Source: an uncultured Bacteroidota bacterium (GTDB lineage Bacteria > Bacteroidota > Bacteroidia > Bacteroidales > F082). Taken from it: a DNA stretch of 64,000 nt. Numbering within the stretch: position 1 is the stretch's first letter; each line of letters opens with the position of its first letter. Below are positions 16,911-25,403 of this stretch, one piece after another. The notes under the pieces were generated by a model. That model searched no databases, was not told where the DNA came from, and saw nothing but the letters and a program-made list of their open reading frames with translations. Both the position numbers and the translations under genes were made by a program. Location: contig CAITDJ010000138.1 in NCBI GenBank assembly GCA_903891085.1, forward strand, positions 1-64,000, in the 5' to 3' direction.

Positions 16911-17708
16911 TTATTTTACTAATTTTTGACGTGATTTTTGGTTAACAGTTTTCTCCAAACTTTTCAAATACTCACTGTCAGGGTATATATAGAGTAGATT
17001 ATTGTACGAATCAATTGCCTTTTCGTAGCGTTCACGCTGTTTAGAGGGAATGCTTTGCTCAGCAAATTCATAATATCCTTTGGCCATATACATAAGTACT
17101 TCTTCGCGACGATCAGTATCCGGAAACTTTTTCAATAAAATTTCAAATGAAGTAATCGAAGCCATAAAATCTTCCATCCTGTAATACATTACTGCGATGT
17201 TAAAAGATTTTAGTTCTAATTTTTTACGCAATTCGTCAATCAATTTATTGCATTCCGGAATACGTTCACTTTTTGGATAAGTATCCATAAATAGTTGCAA
17301 CTCTGTCATTGCCAAGGTTGTATTGGCTTGATCAAGACTTGGTTTCGGCGAATCGAGATAGTAACAATATGCGTTCATATACAAACACTCTTCGGCACGT
17401 GGAGAGGTAGGGAATGTTTCGGCATAACGCTTAAAATAGAAGCTGGCCACGGTGTAATCACCTATATGATAGTAGCAATATGCCGAATAGAAACTTATAT
17501 CCTCACCTTTGGTTGTACCACGATAGGCAGATTGCAACAGATCGAATAACTCGAGTGACCGGTTATAATCTTTCTTCTCAAAATAATCGATGGCAGCTTC
17601 ATATTTGGCATCATTATCGGTGCTTTTAACCAATTTAGAGTAGCTACTGCACGACCAAACGCTTAATATTGAAACAATTGAAAGGTATAAACACAGTTTT
17701 CTAATCAT
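16911..17708 (-). CDS. bamD: Outer membrane assembly lipoprotein BamD
   Basis: A 265-residue lipoprotein with TPR-like repeats that belongs to the beta-barrel assembly complex of the outer membrane. The signal sequence ends LSVWSC, with C20 as the lipidated cysteine (the lipobox has Trp at an unusual position). TPR repeats begin DAKYEAAIDYFEKKDYNRSL; GEDISFYSAYCYYHIGDY and AVMYYRMEDFMASITSFEIL follow. A longer reading frame reaches five codons upstream, but that region overlaps the -7 promoter box at 17713-17720, so the ATG at 17706-17708 is chosen. The mRNA would then be almost leaderless. It heads the string bamD - omega - coaBC - DUF4835 - recN. Confidence 0.9.
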   Translation of the reverse strand: MIRKLCLYLSIVSILSVWSCSSYSKLVKSTDNDAKYEAAIDYFEKKDYNRSLELFDLLQSAYRGTTKGEDISFYSAYCYYHIGDYTVASFYFKRYAETFPTSPRAEECLYMNAYCYYLDSPKPSLDQANTTLAMTELQLFMDTYPKSERIPECNKLIDELRKKLELKSFNIAVMYYRMEDFMASITSFEILLKKFPDTDRREEVLMYMAKGYYEFAEQSIPSKQRERYEKAIDSYNNLLYIYPDSEYLKSLEKTVNQKSRQKLVK

Positions 17709-17712
17709 GGCG

Positions 17713-17720
17713 CAAATGTA
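17713..17720 (-). promoter_or_regulatory. -7 promoter box of the bamD string
   Basis: The minus strand reads TACATTTG, an exact TAnnTTTG match, only four bases before the bamD ATG. It implies a leaderless or nearly leaderless transcript. No clear -33 TTG is present. Confidence 0.45.
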
Positions 17721-17889
17721 CAATTATTTTCATTCGGTTTGAAAACGAAATTTACTGGCTTGTATTACTATTTGATGGACTTTTAAGCATTATTAACAGG
17801 AATATGGGTGATTGCATCTTTATAAACCATCAAAGCACTCACGAATCAAATGTATTCAAATCTTCAGTTTGCTAGTAGACAGGCCTGTT

Positions 17890-17922
17890 TATTACTGCAT
17901 TACTTTCGTCTTTGCAGTAATA
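17890..17922. repeat. Perfect 10-bp inverted repeat upstream of serine palmitoyltransferase
   Basis: TATTACTGCA (17890-17899) and TGCAGTAATA (17913-17922) form a perfect hairpin or operator-like inverted repeat with a 13-base spacer. It lies in the roughly 316-base divergent gap between bamD and the spt gene, about 70 bases upstream of the spt -7 box. The rest of this gap shows nothing else recognisable. Confidence 0.4.
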
Positions 17923-17993
17923 CAAGTCATTCACTAACTTTTGAAAGTTTAAAAATAGATGACTTAACAGGATGATAACAACTGATAAATTTA

Positions 17994-18001
17994 TAAATTT
18001 G
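17994..18001 (+). promoter_or_regulatory. -7 promoter box of the serine palmitoyltransferase gene
   Basis: TAAATTTG is an exact TAnnTTTG match ending 23 bases before the GTG start at 18025. No -33 TTG at standard spacing was seen. Confidence 0.5.
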
Positions 18002-18024
18002 CCACAAATTTAAACAATATAGAA

Positions 18025-19272
18025 GTGGATGTTTTCAATAAATGCACTGTAAATCTGGGTCCATTAGGGATTTATGCAGATCAGGCTGAAGGTTACTTTA
18101 TGTTTCCAAAACTAGAAGGTGAAATAGGCAACAAGATGATTTTCAAGGGTAAAGAAAGATTAATCTGGAGTTTGAACAATTATCTTGGTCTTGCCAATCA
18201 CCCTGAAGTAAGAAAAGCAGATGCAGAAGGTGCTGCCAAATATGGCATGGCCTATCCTATGGGAGCCCGGATGATGTCGGGTCAATCAAATCTCCATCAG
18301 CAACTTGAACGTGAACTTGCAGCATTTGTCAGCCGCGAATCAGCCTATTTATTGAATTACGGTTATCAGGGTATGGTATCGATTATTGACAATCTGGTTG
18401 ATCGTAAAGACGTAATCGTTTATGATTCAGAAGCCCATGCCTGCATTCTCGACGGCATGCGTTTGCATATTGGCAAACGCTTTGTGTATCCGCACAACAA
18501 TATGGAAAGTCTGGAAAAGCAATTGCAACGCGCCACAAAGATGACCAACGAAACAGGTGGTGGCATTTTGGTTATTACCGAAGGCGTGTATGGCATGTCG
18601 GGTGACCTTGGAGATTTGAGGGCAATTGTTGCCTTGAAAGAAAAATATAATTTCAGGTTGTTAGTTGATGATGCGCATGGTTTTGGAACCATGGGACCAA
18701 CCGGCGCAGGCACAGACGAACACTTTGGTGTGCAAAAAGATGTAGACCTGTATTTTGGTACATTCGCAAAATCGATGGCCGGGATTGGTGGTTTTATTGC
18801 CGGTCCGAAATCGGTTATTAAATACCTGATGTATAATATGCGGTCACAGATTTTTGCAAAATCCCTTCCGATGCCGATGGTAGTGGGCGCGTTAAAACGC
18901 CTTGATTTGATACGGACACAGCCCGTTCATCGTGAAAAATTATGGATTATCGTGAATGCTTTGCAAAAGGGATTGACAGAAGCTGGTTTGAATATTGGAA
19001 ATACTGAATCACCCGTTACACCTGTTATGCTGTATGGTGGCGTTGGCGAAGCAACACAAATAACTTTTGATTTACGGGAAAACTACAATATTTTCTGTTC
19101 AATCGTTACCTATCCTGTTGTACCTAAAGGTGTTATATTACTCCGATTGATTCCAACGGCTGTGCATACCCTTGAGGATGTAATGTATACAATCAAAGCA
19201 TTTAAGGAAATAAAAGATAAATTAGAGCAAAACAAATATCCCTCCTCCTTGGCGGATATTTCTTCTTTATAG
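18025..19272 (+). CDS. spt: Serine palmitoyltransferase-like alpha-oxoamine synthase
   Basis: A 415-residue PLP enzyme of the alpha-oxoamine synthase family. It would condense serine with a fatty acyl-CoA to give 3-ketosphinganine, the first step of Bacteroidota sphingolipid synthesis. Visible hallmarks are NNYLGLANHPEVRKA (51-65), the cofactor-binding DDAHGFGTMG (215-224) and the Schiff-base lysine K249 in GTFAKSMAGIGG. The N-terminus with GPLGIYADQAEGYFMFPKLE matches Bacteroidota Spt rather than KBL or BioF. KBL-like activity is the main alternative. The start is a GTG just downstream of a -7 box. A strong terminator follows, overlapping the beginning of the next reading frame. Confidence 0.82.
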   Translation: MDVFNKCTVNLGPLGIYADQAEGYFMFPKLEGEIGNKMIFKGKERLIWSLNNYLGLANHPEVRKADAEGAAKYGMAYPMGARMMSGQSNLHQQLERELAAFVSRESAYLLNYGYQGMVSIIDNLVDRKDVIVYDSEAHACILDGMRLHIGKRFVYPHNNMESLEKQLQRATKMTNETGGGILVITEGVYGMSGDLGDLRAIVALKEKYNFRLLVDDAHGFGTMGPTGAGTDEHFGVQKDVDLYFGTFAKSMAGIGGFIAGPKSVIKYLMYNMRSQIFAKSLPMPMVVGALKRLDLIRTQPVHREKLWIIVNALQKGLTEAGLNIGNTESPVTPVMLYGGVGEATQITFDLRENYNIFCSIVTYPVVPKGVILLRLIPTAVHTLEDVMYTIKAFKEIKDKLEQNKYPSSLADISSL

Positions 19273-19282
19273 TAATTTAATC

Positions 19283-19311
19283 AAAAAAACCATCTTGTTG
19301 ATGGTTTTTTT
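19283..19311 (+). terminator. Rho-independent terminator after serine palmitoyltransferase
   Basis: A perfect 12-bp stem (AAAAAAACCATC, 19283-19294, with GATGGTTTTTTT, 19300-19311) has a five-base loop and ends in a T-run, 11 bases after the spt stop. Confidence 0.88.
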
Positions 19312-19324
19312 ATGCATAGTAACA

Positions 19325-20155
19325 TTGGAAAATCAACTGACCCGATACAATTTCTGGATAATTTCTATCAATTCTACGGCCTCCTTTGTGATGGCCTATT
19401 TATTCATCTTTTACGTCAACCAGATGATGTATGTGCTTACAGCAGGTATGTATAGTTACCCTGTCACTGTTGATTATGCCACTTATTTTTTTCACATCGA
19501 ACCCTATCAATGGACCCATGATGCCGTATTTTTGATTTTTAGTGCTGGTTATGTCGCTACATTTATTATCGGAATTCTTTCAGTACTAGGATTTTATAGT
19601 TTAATGGCAGATCCTATACCAGTGAAAATATTTTTTTTCTGGCTTATCATCCATTCAGCAACATATTTTTTCGGTGGACTCTTACTTGGAAATTTACTTA
19701 CGCAAGGTATTGGCCATGTATTTAATTGGATGTATCTTCAGGATACAGCTAAATTACTTCTGGCTCTCGTTGGTTTTTTTGGTTTGTTAACTATAGCTAT
19801 TTTCGCTTTTAGTATGATTGCGACTTCGGCAAATGTATATTTCACAAGATACACCGAAAAAATGTCACCATTTTTTCTGACAGCACAGGTGTTCGTCCCC
19901 TACCTGATTGGTTCAGTTATGGTTTATCTTTATTTTATTCCAAAAAGCTTTTTTCAGGAACGATATGGGTGGATTGTGCTTGGAATCATGCTCATCATTT
20001 TTTATATGCGCTCGCGCTTTGCCGACGATTTGATGTTTGATGAAGACGAAAACCGCAGGATTCGACCCATGCGCGGATTGATAATTTTCACACTGCTTTT
20101 TTATCTTGGCTCAAGATTGGCCATGCACAGAGGTATTTATTTTAACTGGAACTAA
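19325..20155 (+). CDS. Integral membrane protein of unknown family
   Basis: A protein of about 276 residues with roughly seven hydrophobic segments. It contains TRYNFWIISINSTASFVMAY near the start and an acidic/basic cytoplasmic-looking patch, RSRFADDLMFDEDENRRIR, before the last helix. I do not recognise the family. The frame stays open up to a TTG at 19295, but those bases lie in the spt terminator hairpin; the TTG at 19325 (giving LENQLTRYNFW, read as Met) is the first start outside it. Neither start is well supported. The gene follows serine palmitoyltransferase on the same strand and might be expressed by terminator read-through, so a link to lipid metabolism is possible but unproven. 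It ends directly against the convergent carboxypeptidase gene. Confidence 0.6.
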   Translation: MENQLTRYNFWIISINSTASFVMAYLFIFYVNQMMYVLTAGMYSYPVTVDYATYFFHIEPYQWTHDAVFLIFSAGYVATFIIGILSVLGFYSLMADPIPVKIFFFWLIIHSATYFFGGLLLGNLLTQGIGHVFNWMYLQDTAKLLLALVGFFGLLTIAIFAFSMIATSANVYFTRYTEKMSPFFLTAQVFVPYLIGSVMVYLYFIPKSFFQERYGWIVLGIMLIIFYMRSRFADDLMFDEDENRRIRPMRGLIIFTLLFYLGSRLAMHRGIYFNWN

Positions 20156-22471
20156 TTACATCACAATCAATTGTTTAACTATTGTTTCGTTTTCAGTTAA
20201 TACCTTAAGGAAATAAACGCCCGATAACATTTTATTTGTTTCGACAGTTGTTTTAGTTTGTCCATTAAGTATTTTGTAGGCAATTATCTTTCCCTGCATA
20301 TCTGTCAAAATCATCTGATTCATGGGTTCAGCAGTTACAACTGTAACAATTGATGATGTAACCGGATTCGGATAAATACGAATTTCAGAATCTGACATTT
20401 CTTTCACTGATACAGTTGAAATACAACCCAGCACTGCTTTCCATCCCGAACCTGTTTGTGAACCATCAGAATGAAAACTGAATGTTAACGCACCCTCATC
20501 GTTGGACGCTGTAATCTCACCCGGAGAATCTGTTCCACACCAGGTACCAAGAAGGGGCGCAATTGTATTGGGTCCGTCATAAATCTTCAACCAATCATAA
20601 TTACAATTGCTTTCTTGTTCAATATCAAACTCCTCAAATTGAACTGACATTAAATGATCGGCAGAATCGGGTTTAAAAGTCATCACTATACTCTGGTTGT
20701 CAGCATAATCTGCATCGTTGCCACCACTGTCTAAAAACAAACCTTCACAGGTTGTGAAAACACCCGTTTGCATCAGGAAGTTAATATTAACATGAATATA
20801 ATCCTCAATTAAAATCACATCCGACTGGCCTTCATTATTTGTGACAGTCAATTGCACATTAAAATTACCTACTTCAGGATAATTAATATTCGTTGGATTC
20901 TTAACCTGTGAAGTTGATGGTACAGCACCTTCGAAATACCATTCCCAGCTAACAATATTCTGTCCAAACGAACGATCAAAAAAGTTAATGGATGCATTTT
21001 TTGTAATATAGGTTTCACTTGCTTCTAAACCTGCAATAACGGTTCCCGGAGCCAATTCAACATTATTTGTGATTATCTGGAAATCGCCAATTTGAATATT
21101 TTGTAATGTTTTTGGATAATAACCAGAGGCTGAAAAAACAAGGTCATAGGTTCCGCTTTTCACCGGACGATGATAATCACCAAGTGGTAAATCACTATAA
21201 ACCAATGAACTGTCAAGGTCATGACCCAATAATTCCACCTTTGCAACAATTGGCTCTCCGGTTATTGAATCAGTTACTATACCTGTAAACCCATAAATTG
21301 ACTGTTGCATAAAGTTCAACATTGAACGATAGTTATAATTCCAGTGTGCCTCTAACTGAGAGGCAGGTATAGTTTTTACTGAAGAAATTTCGATAGTCAC
21401 TTCGCGACAATGCCTGAAAAAATTCATATAATCTTGTCGGCCACCATCAATACTATACCAATCGTATCCATTCGTAACTCCATTTTGAAGATCAGAAAGA
21501 TATCCATTGGGGGCATATACGTGTGCAGTATCGGCGTACTCACGGCAAACATAATACCACCAGTCATCATCTGCATGACGTCGCACCCAGGTATCCCATG
21601 GATAATTCAACACTTCAGCACCACCGTGGTAATTGGCCGACATGGTGAAATTTTGTTCTTCGGCAAGGTTCATATAGACAAGCGTTTCAGGTTGATAACC
21701 ATTACCATCCGGATGAGGGCCATCTTCAGGATCAGGATAATTACGATTCATATCTACACCATTGGCGTTTCCACGTGTGGCACCACTCACTGTATTATCG
21801 CCACCATAATATGTACCATCAGGATTTGTAAGCGGACTGATCCAAATATCCAGATTATCAAGAAGATAGGTTACTTCATCATTCGTACCATAATTCGTCA
21901 GGAGATAATCGATCAAACGCAATGTGAGCATATAACCGGTCGTTTCGTCACCATGAATGGTTGATGTGTAAAGAAACTTTGGTTTGCCGGCAGGATTGCC
22001 ATTATTAATCTGAGCAACCAATAACTGATGACCTGATTGTAATGTACTCATCGTATGGAGGGTACACCATGAAGGATAATCCGATTGAAAACTATTCATC
22101 ATAGCTACAAATGCTCCGTAAGTCGGGTAAGCGTCCCATTCATAAGAATTCCGAAATCCATTGGCATCAATCATTTTCAAATCAGTTGTTTGCAACGAAG
22201 GAGGAACCAATAATTCAGGTTGATAGCCGGCTTCCAATAGAGCGGAGAATTGCTTTTTTGATGCATATGCAATACAATATTGACCTTCTATTTTATCAAT
22301 ATACACCAATTCATCAATGGCAATCAATTCCTTTATATTGCTAAAATTTAACTGAAAATAAACCTCAGGACGATTTTCGAACACCGATTTTAAATCAGCA
22401 CTTTGTGAAAGAACAGCTTGCGTCTGAGACAGTAGTATCAGAACAAAAAGTAACGCTTTAAAAAATTTCAT
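20156..22471 (-). CDS. M14 family zinc carboxypeptidase with PKD, CUB and T9SS sorting domains
   Basis: A 771-residue secreted peptidase. A signal peptide (about 1-22, ending AVLSQ) and pro-region precede the M14 domain (about 115-395). The catalytic set is visible: H173 and E176 in IHGDETTGY, H282 in SANYHGGAEV, and the general-base glutamate E361 in EVTIEIS. Then follow a carboxypeptidase-regulatory-like beta domain (about 395-475), a PKD domain (about 490-558, with SWEWYFEGAVPSTS), a CUB-like domain (about 565-680) with paired cysteines, and a T9SS type A sorting domain starting IRIYPNPVTSS. It would remove C-terminal residues from extracellular peptides at the cell surface. Its start lies six bases beyond the dapA stop on the same strand. 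Confidence 0.92.
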   Translation of the reverse strand: MKFFKALLFVLILLSQTQAVLSQSADLKSVFENRPEVYFQLNFSNIKELIAIDELVYIDKIEGQYCIAYASKKQFSALLEAGYQPELLVPPSLQTTDLKMIDANGFRNSYEWDAYPTYGAFVAMMNSFQSDYPSWCTLHTMSTLQSGHQLLVAQINNGNPAGKPKFLYTSTIHGDETTGYMLTLRLIDYLLTNYGTNDEVTYLLDNLDIWISPLTNPDGTYYGGDNTVSGATRGNANGVDMNRNYPDPEDGPHPDGNGYQPETLVYMNLAEEQNFTMSANYHGGAEVLNYPWDTWVRRHADDDWWYYVCREYADTAHVYAPNGYLSDLQNGVTNGYDWYSIDGGRQDYMNFFRHCREVTIEISSVKTIPASQLEAHWNYNYRSMLNFMQQSIYGFTGIVTDSITGEPIVAKVELLGHDLDSSLVYSDLPLGDYHRPVKSGTYDLVFSASGYYPKTLQNIQIGDFQIITNNVELAPGTVIAGLEASETYITKNASINFFDRSFGQNIVSWEWYFEGAVPSTSQVKNPTNINYPEVGNFNVQLTVTNNEGQSDVILIEDYIHVNINFLMQTGVFTTCEGLFLDSGGNDADYADNQSIVMTFKPDSADHLMSVQFEEFDIEQESNCNYDWLKIYDGPNTIAPLLGTWCGTDSPGEITASNDEGALTFSFHSDGSQTGSGWKAVLGCISTVSVKEMSDSEIRIYPNPVTSSIVTVVTAEPMNQMILTDMQGKIIAYKILNGQTKTTVETNKMLSGVYFLKVLTENETIVKQLIVM

Positions 22472-22477
22472 ATAAGT

Positions 22478-23362
22478 TTAATATTTAATGCGATGCCATT
22501 CATCGCGAATTTGTTTTCTAACTATTTCATTCACAGTGACCAAGGGTAACCTGACAATCTCTGAACAAAGTCCGGCTTCCGACATTAAAGCTTTTACACC
22601 TGCCGGACTTCCATCAGTGAAAAATAATTCGGTCATTCTTAATATCTTATAGTGCAGGGCCTTTGCTTCTTCAAACTGATTGTTCAATGCCATTTGCACC
22701 ATCGTACTAAAATCTTTGGGAAGTGCATTGGCTGTAACTGAAATTACGCCTATCGCTCCGGTTGAAATCAAAGGCAGGGTGATAGCATCATCGCCCGATA
22801 ACACTTCAAAATGTGTGGGTTTGTGCTGAATAATCTGCATAATCTGCATAAAATCACCGGAAGCTTCTTTCACAGCGACAATGTTTTCATGCATAGATGC
22901 AAGTTTCAGCGTTGTTTCTGCTTTCATATTAACGCCTGACCGCCCTGGAACATTATACAAAATTATCGGTACCGGACAAACAGAGGCGATGGCATCAAAA
23001 TGGGCAAATATACCATGCTGCTGAGGCTTATTGTAGTAAGGAACAACCGATAAAATGGCACTTATGCCAATGAAATCATGGTTTTTGATTTGATTCAAGA
23101 CCTCAAACGTATTATTTCCTCCCAGTCCAAGTACAACAGGCACCCGATTCGCTGCTGTATCAACAATGGTTTTAACAACAAGTCGCTTTTCTTCATTAGT
23201 TAATGTTGGCGCCTCACTTGTTGTTCCAAGTGCAACCAAAAAATCAACCCCTTGATCAATTACGAAATTTACGATATCCTTTAATGACTGATAATCAACA
23301 GAATAATCATTATTAAAAGGGGTTACAAGCGCTACACCGGTGCCCGAAAATTTATTTTTCAT
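22478..23362 (-). CDS. dapA: 4-hydroxy-tetrahydrodipicolinate synthase
   Basis: A 294-residue TIM-barrel aldolase of lysine and diaminopimelate synthesis, condensing pyruvate with aspartate semialdehyde. Seen in the sequence: the pyruvate-binding GTTSEAPTL (46-54), the catalytic tyrosine Y136 in YNVPGRSG and the Schiff-base lysine K165 in IVAVKEASGD. The threonines T47 and T48 of the proton relay are present. Its first 11 bases overlap the end of the DUF6913 gene, so the two are cotranscribed. Confidence 0.94.
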   Translation of the reverse strand: MKNKFSGTGVALVTPFNNDYSVDYQSLKDIVNFVIDQGVDFLVALGTTSEAPTLTNEEKRLVVKTIVDTAANRVPVVLGLGGNNTFEVLNQIKNHDFIGISAILSVVPYYNKPQQHGIFAHFDAIASVCPVPIILYNVPGRSGVNMKAETTLKLASMHENIVAVKEASGDFMQIMQIIQHKPTHFEVLSGDDAITLPLISTGAIGVISVTANALPKDFSTMVQMALNNQFEEAKALHYKILRMTELFFTDGSPAGVKALMSEAGLCSEIVRLPLVTVNEIVRKQIRDEWHRIKY

Positions 23363-23891
23363 GCGATTTCCCTTTCAATGCTTTCAAGTAGAAGTTAAGG
23401 TGATTAAAAAAATCGTTGGTGGAACTATTCCCGGTTAAACGCAGGGTGAGGTCATAAACATTAGTGTAAGCATCTACTGACAAACCTACTTTGAATTTAG
23501 CTGGAATTTCAGCGCTTAAAAAATGACTGAAAATATGATTTGAAACATCGATATTAATCAACAAATCAAACTCTTGTGATCGTAACAGTTCGATCAAATG
23601 TCTTTTCGGAAAACCGAAAAACGTAAAATCTTTTCTTGTGATTGTATGCAGATTTCCACCAATAAATTTAACCGGCATCTGTAGTTTAGGAGTCGTATAA
23701 AAGTAGAATTGATTTTCACTCCAATCAGTAAAACGCTTCAAATTTTCACCAGCATCTTCATATCGAAATTCCTTAGAAATGAAAGAAACAACTGCAATGT
23801 TTTTTGCTTCGGTAAAATCAATGAGATTTGCAGGTCTGGGACTTTCGAGGGACTTTAAAATACGCTTTCTGATGAAATAATTTGTTATCAA
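23352..23891 (-). CDS. DUF6913-like protein of unknown function
   Basis: A 179-residue soluble protein. I recognise a Bacteroidota family usually found directly upstream of dapA and annotated as DUF6913. Features are the N-terminal basic stretch YFIRKRILKSLESPR, the central DFTFFGFPKRHLIELLRSQEFDLLI-type core (about 86-111) and the glycolytic-like but unassigned GLSVDAYTNVYDLTL. No catalytic motif, signal peptide or membrane segment can be seen. It overlaps dapA by 11 bases. The family name is from memory and less certain than the reading frame. Confidence 0.65.
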   Translation of the reverse strand: MITNYFIRKRILKSLESPRPANLIDFTEAKNIAVVSFISKEFRYEDAGENLKRFTDWSENQFYFYTTPKLQMPVKFIGGNLHTITRKDFTFFGFPKRHLIELLRSQEFDLLINIDVSNHIFSHFLSAEIPAKFKVGLSVDAYTNVYDLTLRLTGNSSTNDFFNHLNFYLKALKGKSHEK

Positions 23892-23936
23892 TGTACTGCA
23901 ATTTACGATGAATAAACGAATCGAAATTTGAGGCTA

Positions 23937-23944
23937 CAAAGGTA
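23937..23944 (-). promoter_or_regulatory. -7 promoter box of the DUF6913-dapA operon
   Basis: The minus strand reads TACCTTTG, an exact TAnnTTTG match, about 45 bases before the start codon. A minus-strand TTG at 23969-23971 lies 24 bases further upstream, at the edge of the accepted spacing. Confidence 0.5.
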
Positions 23945-24168
23945 GGGAAATAATCCTGTTGATAGTTTCAAAAAATTAAACAATACAATCGAAAAAGTCT
24001 GATTTCACTACTTGATCGCCAAAAAGGAACCATCGGAATCCTTTCCAATTTCAAATACTATGCATCAGGTTTTTATTTTTGTATGGTTAGAACTAAAACT
24101 CCTACTTTTATAAAAGTTTTGTAAAAACAGAACCTTTTTGATTATTACATTACTTTGGACTATAAAAA

Positions 24169-24930
24169 TTGAGAATCACTATTTTAGGAAGCGGTACTTC
24201 ACAGGGTGTTCCAGTCATTGCATGTGAATGTGATGTTTGTCGATCGGTTGATCCTTTGGATAAGCGATTACGATCATCCATAATGATAGAAAGTAAGGGC
24301 ACAACGATCGTTGTTGATGCAGGGCCCGATTTCAGGCAACAATTGCTGCGCGAAAAAGTCAAAAAAGTTGATGCAATCTTAATTTCCCATTGTCATAAAG
24401 ACCATATTGCCGGCCTTGATGATGTACGCTCATTTAATTATTTGTATAAAAAAGCCATGCGTGTTTATGCAAGCAAACGCGATCAAAACAGAATAAAAGA
24501 AGAGTTTTCCTATGCATTTACGGATGAAAAATACCCCGGTGTTCCTGATTTTGATTTAATAAATCTCGATGAACAGGCTTTTCAGATAGATAATGTGGTC
24601 ATACAACCTATAAAAGTGAAGCATATGCATCTTACTGTTTTTGGCTTTCGTGTGGATGATTTTGCCTATATCACTGACGTCAATTTTATTCCCGAAGAAA
24701 GCATGCGTCTGCTTAAAGGAGTTAAAATACTGATAATTGATGCGTTGCGTCAATATAAACACCCATCTCATTTTACACTGGAGGAGGCTGAATCAGTATC
24801 AAAACAACTTAAAGTTGAACAAACCTATTTCACGCATATAAGCCATCTGATGGGTAAAAGCAAGGATGTGAATCCAACATTGCCTGACGGAATGCTCCTT
24901 GCTTATGATGGTCTGCAATTTGAAATGTAA
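24169..24930 (+). CDS. Metallo-beta-lactamase-fold hydrolase, PhnP-like
   Basis: A 253-residue MBL-fold phosphodiesterase-like enzyme. The N-terminus RITILGSGTSQGVPVIACEC, with CDVC following, resembles PhnP, whose cysteines bind a structural zinc. The metal motif is SHCHKDHIAGLDD (H74, H76, D78, H79), and further ligands occur in AYITDVN, IIDALR and YFTHISHLMG. PhnP hydrolyses phosphoribosyl 1,2-cyclic phosphate, but Bacteroidota members of this group lack an attached phosphonate operon, so the substrate is uncertain. The start is TTG (GAGAATCACT follows); a seven-of-eight -7 box (TACTTTGG) lies 15-20 bases upstream, and no closer ATG fits the fold. Confidence 0.85.
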   Translation: MRITILGSGTSQGVPVIACECDVCRSVDPLDKRLRSSIMIESKGTTIVVDAGPDFRQQLLREKVKKVDAILISHCHKDHIAGLDDVRSFNYLYKKAMRVYASKRDQNRIKEEFSYAFTDEKYPGVPDFDLINLDEQAFQIDNVVIQPIKVKHMHLTVFGFRVDDFAYITDVNFIPEESMRLLKGVKILIIDALRQYKHPSHFTLEEAESVSKQLKVEQTYFTHISHLMGKSKDVNPTLPDGMLLAYDGLQFEM

Positions 24931-24933
24931 CAC

Positions 24934-25287
24934 TCAGATTTCTTCATTTCTTACCAGGGTAAAAAAATCATTTTCGTGCTGCGTGTAACCCTGATCGTAA
25001 ACGAAATAATAAGTGCGCCCATCTTTTGTTGTATAAATATGGGTGAAATACTTAAAATTAAATCCGGCTTTAAGCAAAGTTTCTCTTTTTGACCGCGCTT
25101 TGCCATCCGGATTCAAATCACTCAATATCATTCTGTTACGTTTCAATTGATTGTTGATATTCCGGATAAAGTTGGTGTTTTCTCCCAACACCTGATGGTG
25201 ATAATTGTTACGGCACGAATCACTGCAAAACTTTTTATCTGATCGCCCGAGTAAGGTTTCACCACATGATAAACATACTTTTTCCAT
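24934..25287 (-). CDS. Small zinc-ribbon protein
   Basis: A 117-residue protein with an N-terminal zinc ribbon: C5-x2-C8 and C21-x3-C25 in the segment VCLSCGETLLGRSDKKFCS. The remainder (about 35-117) is a small domain containing GFNFKYFTHIYTTKDGRTYY. I recognise a Bacteroidota-wide family of zinc-ribbon proteins of unknown function. Function cannot be assigned. It is transcribed convergently with the MBL hydrolase, with three bases between stop codons. Confidence 0.72.
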   Translation of the reverse strand: MEKVCLSCGETLLGRSDKKFCSDSCRNNYHHQVLGENTNFIRNINNQLKRNRMILSDLNPDGKARSKRETLLKAGFNFKYFTHIYTTKDGRTYYFVYDQGYTQHENDFFTLVRNEEI

Positions 25288-25350
25288 ATAAGAATCTATT
25301 TACATTTGGTCGATACTTTTTCAAGCGAAAGATACAAATAATCTGAAAAT

Positions 25351-25386
25351 AAATAAGGTTATCCGGATTTCCGGATAACCTTATTT
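25351..25386 (-). terminator. Long perfect hairpin terminator between CxxCH protein and zinc-ribbon genes
   Basis: A 16-bp perfect inverted repeat (AAATAAGGTTATCCGG, 25351-25366, and its complement, 25371-25386) has a four-base loop. On the minus strand it ends in TTATTTATTTT, a T-rich tail, placing it as terminator of the T9SS/CxxCH gene that stops at 25404. Confidence 0.85.
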
Positions 25387-25403
25387 CCTAATACATAAAC
25401 TAA

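Noticed and set aside
21410-21964. 184-codon plus-strand frame inside the carboxypeptidase gene
   Set aside because: It is antisense to a well-supported M14 domain and rich in Ile/Thr, as expected from reading the other strand of that gene.
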